Below are positions 58,401-64,000 of a stretch of DNA of 64,000 nt, piece after piece (the stretch's first letter is position 1; every line of letters begins with the position of its first letter). The position numbers were made by a program, and so were the translations under genes. Source of the stretch: Myxococcales bacterium (GTDB lineage Bacteria > Myxococcota_A > Bradymonadia > UBA7976 > UBA1532). The stretch spans positions 558,001-622,000 of the forward strand of contig JACKDN010000003.1 of the NCBI GenBank assembly GCA_020633465.1. Direction: 5' to 3'. The notes under the pieces are model-generated. The model was not told where the DNA came from. It saw nothing but the letters and a program-made list of their open reading frames with translations, and searched no databases.

Positions 58401-58527
58401 CCTGCGCGGCCGCCTCGGCGCGCGAGGGCGCGGGCGGCGCCGCGTCGGCGGGCGTGGGCGCCGGCTGCGCGCCGGCGATCCCGATCCAGGCCAGCCAGGC
58501 CAGCAGCGCTCGGCGGAAGGTGGGCAT
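55492..58527 (-). CDS. 5'-nucleotidase/UshA-like domain fused to outer-membrane barrel
   Basis: The 1,011-residue protein has a signal peptide (LLAWLAWIGIAGAQ). A metallophosphatase-like region (about 45-490) has IIWFGRTGGVSNHIGRNRA in the position where UshA has its first metal ligands, and VTVVGANLGGEVPFAGWRLV and RPDIVVALGVLGAAAR match later strands. A 5'-nucleotidase C-terminal-like domain spans about 530-700 (ITADLWRQLVVNTLRKSFDAEVALLP, VVELTGEQMKLLAGSALL). The final ~300 residues are alternating strands ending in LITGVGLTFDRFLKPGYQ, a likely barrel. The usual D-x-H metal motif is not seen, so it may be inactive or binding-only. A single gene placing an UshA-like head on a barrel is unusual. 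Confidence 0.72.
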   Translation of the reverse strand: MPTFRRALLAWLAWIGIAGAQPAPTPADAAPPAPSRAEAAAQATEQVRIIWFGRTGGVSNHIGRNRAHTVLADAVGDALTALVPVGEGPRVFVRDGRILFRENGLSVKAFHDFLKAPPFRSEPVNGAVKVLVSPFEVVFEHPPAPETPVLDLLTGPEAPLPGLEATQGRLVRYANANDEGVLALELPGAGDAPIDTDPFAWEVRFVFEGRATPKGGEERRLFNVGRPLNDGPRRLPVLEALKAEDPERTLVLAAGEDIEHYSFVQTGKPDLQRPNTWTYYRRLGLTALAPGAAEAAFGLDRLQREAQLAEVTVVGANLGGEVPFAGWRLVQAGRAQVLVVGLVNPDLPPSVRLRAFGDRAITPPGKAVNDAVAQATKQLGRRPDIVVALGVLGAAARQALMSASDEVDVLLADFSERGVMPEDVLTSLDGADAEALRARDRYPLVVVPAGRARLGVLDLTLAPTVGAQGPLRIVASHSQAVPVTGVQPADAALMHAVQAVRQTAYGPAQVQLMPDLGPGITADPVLRARFEQDPRVQSTLRLGGTPPARITADLWRQLVVNTLRKSFDAEVALLPHLSFPWALTGPVTRLEAAANLNLPDEVQVVELTGEQMKLLAGSALLSEMTVTGLGADEDGPLVLGRPIALRERYRVVTTDAVRVDPRLKDILPAKAQTTFVHTRHGWEDAAGGSPVKLRDAVLDTLEARALRLGPEGLLPLMHPVGNAKEPRWAIDFQKVEFVASRYSTFGPRDAYGEVRETRVTTQENTSIAGRGGVFLRRDAASVDWLTGLRADFALATYEDDAEQETADSVKALTELQVHAWAVGGGAPYVNVSYETEFTPTTRLETEPVLDPDGNPALDADGNPILREFEVDNPRKKRVEGGLGLVWSGEVVTSARIGAVVGHDFASEIADPEVGGLASVSLLVDLSPLTWSFDGELRYYLPGLGEDDPTELGTILQARTSLLAPVVGGLSMGVFVDLYGYRGQVDATSDPGASLITGVGLTFDRFLKPGYQ

Positions 58528-58589
58528 CGGCTCCCCCTGTCGTGGACGGGCGAACCTAACCGCGCCGCTCGGCGGGGGTCAATCGGGGC

Positions 58590-61256
58590 TCAGAGCGGGC
58601 CGGGGCGGTGGTAGATCACCCGGCGCCCGGCGGCGATGAAGCGCGCGTCGCCGCAGCTGAAGCCGTCGAGCAGCGAGCCGGCGCTCAGGTGCCAGCACAG
58701 GCGCTCGTCGGCGCGCTCGTCGCCGATGTCGCAGCTGTTGCGGTGGATGGCGACCCCGGCGGGCGCGAAGCCCCACGATTGGCTCGGGCTGCGATACCAC
58801 TGCACGTCGTTGTGCTCGACGCTGTCCTGGGGGCCGGCCCCGTGATCGCCTACGACGATCGCGCGCTCGCCCATGGCCGCGACGTCGAGCACGTCGAGGT
58901 CGTCGGTGCTGCACCCCAGCAGCAGGACGTCGCCGTCGCAGGCCGCGTCGATCGCGGCCACCGGTCCGTCGTCGGCGCCGTAGTCACCCTCCCAGCAGAC
59001 GCGGAAGCCGCCGCGCTCGACGTCGGCGACGGGCACCGCCTGGCGCACGCCGCTGAAGCTGAGGATGCCCGGCGAGCACACCACGTCGTAGGCCACCGCG
59101 GGATCGCAGTCCGGCTCGAGCCACCGCGGCGTCAGGGCGCCGGTCTCGAGGTCGGTGAACAGCGAGCACGAGAAGCCGGGGACGGCGGCCGAACGCGCGG
59201 CGCAGGTGTCCTCGCGCCAGCTGATCGGCGCGCCGTGCCCCCGCGCCTCGCAGGCCGCGGCGGCGCAGGTGGCGGCGTCGCCGCAGGCGTTCCACCCCGC
59301 GCAGCCGCCGTCGTGCCCGAAGCCCTCGAGCGCGCCGAGGTGCTCGCCGCGCGGCGGGGCGCACCGCACGTCGAAGGCGACGTTGGGCCCGCAGCCGTCG
59401 GGCTCGAAGTCCGCGTCGACGTCGGCGGGCAGCGTCCGGAACAGATCGCAGTCGAAGTTGGCGTCGATCGACACCAGATCGCCGCAGGCGCCCTCCTCCC
59501 AGGTGACCGCGGGGCCCTGCCCCCGCAGGGCGCAGGCCGCGCCGGCGCAGGTGGCGCCGTCGCCGCACCCGTTCCAGGCGTCGCAGGCGCCCGCGTGGCC
59601 GAAGCCGGCCGACGGGCCGAGCCCGACGGTGTCGCCGCGCACGTAGATGACGCGCTCGACGTCGTCGCCGAAGGTCGTCTGCCGACCGCACCGGTACCCG
59701 CTCATCAGGTTGCCCGCGCTGGTGTGCCAGCACATGCGCCGGTCGCCGTCCTCGTCGCGGGCGTCGCACGTGACGCGATGCACCGCGCTGCCCGCCGGCG
59801 CGAAGCCCCACGACGACTGCTCGCCCAGGTACCAGGCGACGCCGTTGTGGGAGTGCCGGGCGGTGAGGCCGTCGCCGACGTCCAAGAGGACCTGGGCGAA
59901 GTCGCCCTCGGCCACGACGTCCAGCGCGTCCGCGCCTGCCGCCCGGCAGCCGAGGGCCAGCTCGGCGCCGCCGCACGCCGCCACGATGTCGGCCAGCGGC
60001 GTGCCCTCGGCGGCGTAGCTCTCGACGTGGCACGGCGCGAAGCCGCGCGCCTCGAGCGCGGCGACCGGGATGTTCTGCTGCACGCCGGGGGCCTGGCGGG
60101 CGGGCTGCCAGCGCACCATCGAGCGCAACATCTGGCGCGACGCCGCGCTCAGGGGCGGGCCGGCGGCGGGCCAGTCGCTCTCGACCAGCCACAGGCGGCC
60201 GACGCCGAAGGCGCGGTACGCCACCGACACCGTGGCGGCGTTCCAGCCGGCCAGCGCCGAGATGCCGGGGAAGTCGGCCATGTCGCGGCCGCAGCCGGAT
60301 TGATCGGGCGCGCCCATGGGCAGGCGCTCGATCGGGTGCCAGAAGGGATCGTCCCGGTTGAGGCGCACCGGCGCGTCGAGCGCGCCGCCGCACGCGCCGC
60401 GCGGCTCGCCCTCGGCCACCGCCGTGCCCAGGAAGTCGCCGTAGACGTCGTCCGAGATGGTGCCCGAGGTGATGACGTTGCCGCCCAGCGCGACGTAGCT
60501 GCGCAGGGCGGCCGCGTCGTAGTCGTCGACGCCGTCGGGGGTGATCAGCACCGCCCGCGTGTCGGCGTCGGGCGCGCAGCCGGCCATCAGCGCCAGGTGA
60601 TCGGTGCGCTCGAAGACGTCGGCCAGGTCGCGGGCCAGCGCACCGCAGACGAGGACGGCCTCGGGCTCGAGCTCGAACTCACAGGCGGACGAGCACCCGT
60701 CCCCGTCGTCCTGGTTGCCATCGTCGCAGCCCTCGTCCTCGTCGAGCGTGCCGTCCCCGCAGACGGGGCAGGCGCCCTCGTCGACGACGCCATCGCAGTC
60801 GTCGTCGAGCCCGTCGCAGTCCTCGTCGGCCGGCAGCACCTCGCCGGCGCACGCGCCGAACGCGCCGGCCACGCAGGTCTGGGTGCCGGCGCGGCAGGCG
60901 CCGACGTCGCGCGTGCCGGCGGGGCCGGTGTAGCAGGCCGAGGCGATGTCCTCGTCGGCGGCGCCGTCGCAGTCGTCGTCCAGCCCGTTGCACTGCTCGG
61001 GGGCGGGCGTGCACGCCGGCCCGCCGTCGTCGCCGCCCGGGCCGCCGTCGTCGCCCGCGGGGCCGCCGTCGCCGCCCGCGGGGCCCCCGTCGTCGCCGGC
61101 CGGGCCTCGGTCCGCGCCCGCGTCGGCGACGGGCGGCGCGGCGTCCGTGAAGCCGTCCCCGGGCCCGCCATCGAGCCCGCCGTCCCCATCGCCGCCCCCG
61201 CCGCCGCTGCACGCGAGGGTGGTCACCCACAGCCCGAAACAGACGAGTCGCTTCAT
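58590..61256 (-). CDS. MopE-type lipoprotein with duplicated cysteine-rich domains
   Basis: The 888-residue product has a lipobox (WVTTLACS, Cys16), an Asp/Gly/Pro linker (about 30-80), two CNGLDDDCDGAADED-type repeats (about 88-150) and a cysteine motif CGDGTLDEDEGCDDGNQDDGDGC (about 165-188) common in myxobacterial surface proteins. A middle region (about 190-410) resembles a glutamine amidotransferase-like or ThuA-like fold only loosely. Two ~130-residue domains follow that are copies of each other (about 418-550 and 745-870, with matching SSWGFAPAGSAVHR and SQSWGFAPAGVAIHR). Between them are two copies of a FGHAGACDAWNGCGDGATCAGAAC unit. The ATG follows GGGGAGGCCG. Ligand unknown. Confidence 0.78.
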   Translation of the reverse strand: MKRLVCFGLWVTTLACSGGGGGDGDGGLDGGPGDGFTDAAPPVADAGADRGPAGDDGGPAGGDGGPAGDDGGPGGDDGGPACTPAPEQCNGLDDDCDGAADEDIASACYTGPAGTRDVGACRAGTQTCVAGAFGACAGEVLPADEDCDGLDDDCDGVVDEGACPVCGDGTLDEDEGCDDGNQDDGDGCSSACEFELEPEAVLVCGALARDLADVFERTDHLALMAGCAPDADTRAVLITPDGVDDYDAAALRSYVALGGNVITSGTISDDVYGDFLGTAVAEGEPRGACGGALDAPVRLNRDDPFWHPIERLPMGAPDQSGCGRDMADFPGISALAGWNAATVSVAYRAFGVGRLWLVESDWPAAGPPLSAASRQMLRSMVRWQPARQAPGVQQNIPVAALEARGFAPCHVESYAAEGTPLADIVAACGGAELALGCRAAGADALDVVAEGDFAQVLLDVGDGLTARHSHNGVAWYLGEQSSWGFAPAGSAVHRVTCDARDEDGDRRMCWHTSAGNLMSGYRCGRQTTFGDDVERVIYVRGDTVGLGPSAGFGHAGACDAWNGCGDGATCAGAACALRGQGPAVTWEEGACGDLVSIDANFDCDLFRTLPADVDADFEPDGCGPNVAFDVRCAPPRGEHLGALEGFGHDGGCAGWNACGDAATCAAAACEARGHGAPISWREDTCAARSAAVPGFSCSLFTDLETGALTPRWLEPDCDPAVAYDVVCSPGILSFSGVRQAVPVADVERGGFRVCWEGDYGADDGPVAAIDAACDGDVLLLGCSTDDLDVLDVAAMGERAIVVGDHGAGPQDSVEHNDVQWYRSPSQSWGFAPAGVAIHRNSCDIGDERADERLCWHLSAGSLLDGFSCGDARFIAAGRRVIYHRPGPL

Positions 61257-61389
61257 CGGCCTCCCCAACGCAGGGCCTCGACTATCGGCCAATCCGTAGG
61301 GGGATGGTACCGGGCTGAACGGGATTCGATCGGGCGCGGCGGTCCCGGTCACCGGCCGCGCGCTACGGGCAGGCGCCGTGGGGGCACAG

Positions 61390-61580
61390 CTGGCCGGGAA
61401 CGGGTTGATGTGGATGTGGAACGGGTGGCCGTCGAAGCCGGCCAGCAGCCGCCAGTGGTCGACCTCGCTCTTGATGAGCACGCGGTCGTAGGGGTACCGC
61501 TCGCGGTCGGTCAGCTCGAAGTTCTTGCGGTTCAGGTTGTGGTCGGGGCAGCCGCAGGTGTGTCGATCGATGGCGAGCCA
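61390..61580 (-). pseudogene. Multicopper oxidase remnant
   Basis: An open stretch of about 63 codons after an in-frame TGA (61581-61583) reads HTCGCPDHNLNRKNFEL, RERYPYDRVLIKSEVDHWRL and GFDGHPFHIHINPFP. HPFHIHxNPF is the copper-binding block of the last cupredoxin domain of multicopper oxidases, and the preceding DHW motif fits the same domain. Both ends lose homology within a few residues, so it is a truncated copy. It lies in the upstream region of the 58590 lipoprotein gene and reads in the same frame as it. Confidence 0.68.
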
Positions 61581-61650
61581 TCATGGCGGGGCGCCGCGGC
61601 GGCGGGGATGATCGAAGGCGGACAGCGGCCGACCGGATTCGGACGGGGCG

Positions 61651-62532
61651 TCAGCAGACGCGCGCGATGACCTCGCGGGCGGCCTCGCGCAGGGCGACGA
61701 AGCCGGGGCCGTCGACGCCCAGCAGGCGGCAGGCCTGCTGCACCACCGGGGTGGCGGAGAGATCCTTGCCCGGCATGATGCGCGGCTTGTCGGGGGTCGA
61801 CGGATCGGTGCCGACCAGCGGCGCCAGCTCGAAGGCGAGGCGCTCGGCGAGCACGATGGTGGCCGCCAGCGTGCTCGGCTGGCCGTCGACGATCACGCCG
61901 TGGTGGTTGGCCAGCACGGCCTGCAGCGGCTTGGGCAGGCGCCACAGGTGGGCCAGGGCGCCCGAGGCCTCGGCGTGGTGCTGCAGGATGCCCGGCCACG
62001 ACACCGTCAGGGACGGCGGATCGGGCAGCTCGGCCTGCGCGATGAACAGGCCCGCGACGCCCACATCGTGCAAGAGCCCGGCGAGGAAGGCGAAGTCGTC
62101 GGGGTGCTTCGTCTGCTTCGCCACCAGGCTGGCCAGGTGGCCGGTGGCCACGCTGTGCACCCGCAGGCGCTCCATCGCCTCGACGTAGCCCGCGGGCGCC
62201 ATGAACACGCGCGTGTTCAGCGACACCTCGAAGACGATGTTGCGCAGCACGCGCAGGCCCAGCTTCATCACCGCGTCGAGCAGCGTGCGCGTGGCCTGTC
62301 CGCGCGTGTAGGCCGAGGACTGGGCGCGCGCCAGCACCTGCGCGGCCAGCAGCGGATCGCGGCCGAGGACGTCGACGATCTCTTGCGTCGACGCCTCGCG
62401 CTGCTGCGACAGGGCCATGATCTCGACGGCGATGACGGGCAGCAGCGGGGGCTGGTAGCGGGGCGAGCGGAAGTGCGCCAGCAGCTGCCGCGTCCACTCG
62501 TGCGGGTCGAAGGCGGCGGCCTCGGCGTTCAT
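61651..62532 (-). CDS. HDOD-domain regulatory protein
   Basis: The 293-residue protein is built almost entirely of an HDOD helical domain (about 30-230): LPVIAVEIMALSQQREASTQEIVDVLGRDPLLAAQVLARAQSSAY, LLDAVMKLGLRVLRNIVFEVSLN and AGLLHDVGVAGLFI. In HDOD, the HD residues are structural and do not reliably give phosphodiesterase activity. Such proteins act in cell-cycle, motility or stress signalling. ATG 62532 is selected, with GCGAGG 7 bases upstream; a TTG at 62559 would add nine residues. It is divergent from the LysR gene. Confidence 0.86.
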   Translation of the reverse strand: MNAEAAAFDPHEWTRQLLAHFRSPRYQPPLLPVIAVEIMALSQQREASTQEIVDVLGRDPLLAAQVLARAQSSAYTRGQATRTLLDAVMKLGLRVLRNIVFEVSLNTRVFMAPAGYVEAMERLRVHSVATGHLASLVAKQTKHPDDFAFLAGLLHDVGVAGLFIAQAELPDPPSLTVSWPGILQHHAEASGALAHLWRLPKPLQAVLANHHGVIVDGQPSTLAATIVLAERLAFELAPLVGTDPSTPDKPRIMPGKDLSATPVVQQACRLLGVDGPGFVALREAAREVIARVC

Positions 62533-62706
62533 CGGGTGCCTCGCGCGCTGAGCGTCCAACTGGGTGACGGCGCGGCGCCCGCCGGCGTTGAGCGTGGGGG
62601 GTCAGCGCGGCGTCCGGCGGGCCACGACGCTTGCGCTGCGCCTCTTTGACCACCAACATCGGCAGGGCTTCTTCCCAACGCGGCCGTGCCAGCCGGCGGA
62701 GGCACC

Positions 62707-63615
62707 GTGGTCGATCTCGAAGCCCTGGGCCTGCTCGCGGCCGTGGCCGAGCAGGGCTCGCTGCAGGGCGCGGCGCGCGCCGCGGGTGTGTCGCGCACCA
62801 CCCTGCGCCGCCGGCTCGAGTCCCTCGAGGCCAGCCTGGGCCTGCCGCTGATCGAGTCGGGCGCCCAGGGCGTGGCCCTGACGCGGGCCGGCGCCCTGCT
62901 GGTGCGCCGGGGCCGCGGCGTCCTCGAGGATGCCCGTCGCCTGACCGCCGAGGTCAGCGCCCTGCGCACCGCGCCCGCGGGCCTGCTGCGCGCGATCATC
63001 CCCTCCAACGTGCCCGCCGAGGCCGTCGCCCTGGCCATCGATCTGGTGTCCGCTGCGCACCCCGAGGTCCGCATGGCGTTGGCGCAGCACGGGCGGCCGC
63101 TCGACCATCTGGACGATCCCTTCGATCTGATGATGTTCTTCGGCCCGCCGCCCGCGGGCACGCTCGGCTACGTCCGGGTGCTGCGGCACGTGCCCGTGGG
63201 GTGGTTGGCCACGCCGAGCTACCTCGAAGCCCACGGCACGCCGGCGAGCACCGCGGAACTTCGGGCCCACCGCCGCTTCGTCTTCGACGCCGCCGCCGAG
63301 GCGTGCGCGGCGCACGACGCGCAGTGTGACCGCGACCTCATCCAGCAGGCCCATCTGCTCACGGCCTCGGACGCGCTGGTGCGCACGCTGGTCGCGCAAG
63401 GCAAAGGCATCGGCCTTTCCCTGGTGGGCCGCCTGCCGGCCGACGTGCTGCCCGCCGACGTCGTGCACCTGCTGCCCGAGACGACCAAGGCGACGCTGGC
63501 GCTGTGCCTGCTGACGCCGCGCCCCGAGCGGCTCGATCCGGTGGTGGCCGCCGTCATCGAGAACCTGCACCGGATGCTCGACGTGCACTTCCAGGCCGAG
63601 GCACCGCCGGCCTGA
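62707..63615 (+). CDS. LysR-family transcriptional regulator
   Basis: The 302-residue protein has a standard N-terminal winged helix (LGLLAAVAEQGSLQGAARAAGVSRTTLRRRLESLEASLGLPLI, about 5-48) followed by a periplasmic-binding-like effector domain (about 90-295). It should bind DNA as a tetramer and respond to a small ligand. Start is GTG 62707 after GGAGG at 62698-62702 (short 4-base spacing); the GTG at 62686 is an alternative with no ribosome site. It lies between an HDOD gene and a TRAP permease gene; regulation of the TRAP operon is only a guess. Confidence 0.9.
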   Translation: MVDLEALGLLAAVAEQGSLQGAARAAGVSRTTLRRRLESLEASLGLPLIESGAQGVALTRAGALLVRRGRGVLEDARRLTAEVSALRTAPAGLLRAIIPSNVPAEAVALAIDLVSAAHPEVRMALAQHGRPLDHLDDPFDLMMFFGPPPAGTLGYVRVLRHVPVGWLATPSYLEAHGTPASTAELRAHRRFVFDAAAEACAAHDAQCDRDLIQQAHLLTASDALVRTLVAQGKGIGLSLVGRLPADVLPADVVHLLPETTKATLALCLLTPRPERLDPVVAAVIENLHRMLDVHFQAEAPPA

Positions 63616-63630
63616 GCGGCGACGGGCCGC

Positions 63631-64000
63631 TCAGTCTGGCTTCAGCAGCTCGACCACCCCGGTCGACAGGGCCGGCACGTAGGTGATCAGCAGCACGCCC
63701 ACGGCCAGGATCAGCAGATAGGGCACGACGCTGCGGTACAGCGTCACCATCGGCTTCTCGAAGCGGCTGGCGGCGAGGAACAGGTTCAGGCCCACGGGTG
63801 GCGAGATGAAGCCCAGCTCGAGGTTGGCCAGGAAGATGATGCCCAGGTGCACCGGATCGATCCCGAAGTGCGCGGCCAGCGGGGCCAGCACCGGCGGGAT
63901 GATGACGATGGCCGAGTAGATCTCGAGGAAGGCGCCCAAGAGCAGCAGCAGCCCGTTGAGGGCCAGCAGGAACACCCAGGGCTGCTCGATGTGCGCGGTG
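63631..64000 (-). CDS. TRAP transporter large permease, C-terminal part (5' end beyond window)
   Basis: About 123 codons run from the window edge to a stop at 63631. The sequence is hydrophobic with DctM-type blocks (GAFLEIYSAIVIIPPVLAPLAAHFGIDPVHLGIIFLANLELGFISPPVGLN), including the conserved SPPVGLN segment before the last helices. It is the C-terminal portion of the large membrane subunit that takes up dicarboxylate-like solutes with a periplasmic binding protein. Only the C-terminal third is present here; the other subunits lie beyond the edge. Confidence 0.85.
   Translation of the reverse strand, partial: TAHIEQPWVFLLALNGLLLLLGAFLEIYSAIVIIPPVLAPLAAHFGIDPVHLGIIFLANLELGFISPPVGLNLFLAASRFEKPMVTLYRSVVPYLLILAVGVLLITYVPALSTGVVELLKPD

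Noticed and set aside
58608..61670. 1,020-codon open frame antisense to the third MopE-type lipoprotein
   Set aside because: Shadow frame without motifs; the sense frame has lipobox, repeats and a strong ribosome site.

Overview
The window is very GC-rich (about 70% by eye, third codon positions almost always G or C) and densely packed. At least eleven adjacent gene pairs share a 4-base ATGA, GTGA or TTGA overlap. It encodes many lipoproteins with 'CDGxDDDCDGxxDEG' (MopE-type) repeats, cysteine-rich secreted proteins, a eukaryote-like Ser/Thr kinase, PEGA-type proteins, HEAT and Rhs proteins and several outer-membrane barrels. This points to a free-living Gram-negative bacterium of the Myxococcota or a related deltaproteobacterial lineage. 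This is an inference from gene content, as no rRNA or marker phylogeny is available here. No rRNA, tRNA, CRISPR array, integrase or complete IS was seen.

Layout. 1-7.9 kb: part of a multiheme cytochrome lipoprotein, a class IV aminotransferase, a CDP-alcohol phosphatidyltransferase coupled to a sugar/alcohol-phosphate nucleotidyltransferase (a head-group activation and transfer pair), a BoxD/PaaZ-type aldehyde dehydrogenase coupled to a hotdog thioesterase, DusA, a barrel protein and a double GNAT acetyltransferase. 8-12.4 kb: a secreted protein with a stand-alone SecD head domain, an M1 aminopeptidase-HEAT fusion and an outer-membrane lipoprotein. 12.4-19.3 kb: a TPR/PEGA protein, a MopE-repeat lipoprotein whose glycine-rich tail is broken by several frameshifts, a membrane-anchored Ser/Thr kinase, and a small IF2_N-like coiled-coil protein whose 3' end runs into a poly-C and hexamer repeat tract.

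19.4-29.6 kb is the most notable region. It is a co-directional contractile-injection effector island with a coiled-coil/beta-sandwich protein, two short gp5/VgrG-like spike proteins without a gp27 domain, a DUF2169 protein, and a 1,886-residue protein that joins a third gp5 spike, a PAAR-like region, an Rhs/YD shell and a C-terminal deaminase-like toxin. A SUKH-3-like immunity gene overlaps the toxin stop. No sheath, tube or baseplate genes are present, so the island probably depends on an apparatus encoded elsewhere.

29.6-45.7 kb is mostly metabolic and housekeeping: an unknown protein, a Cys/Met PLP enzyme, an M28 peptidase lipoprotein, a FAXC-like GST, a class V aminotransferase-fold enzyme, an ABC ATPase, a three-domain glycosyltransferase downstream of transketolase, a UbiB-family kinase with a small periplasmic partner, and a lipocalin-like secreted protein. 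45.8-54.2 kb is envelope-oriented: an RND/MMPL exporter, an LtaS-like sulfatase, a 1,022-residue MopE-type lipoprotein and a PAP2 phosphatase. 54.2-55.4 kb holds a DUF433/DUF5615 toxin-antitoxin pair between two directly repeated REP/MITE-like elements, next to an orphan addiction-module antitoxin. 55.5-64 kb has a 5'-nucleotidase-like domain fused to a barrel, a third MopE-type lipoprotein with internal duplications, a multicopper-oxidase remnant, an HDOD protein, a LysR regulator and the end of a TRAP large permease.
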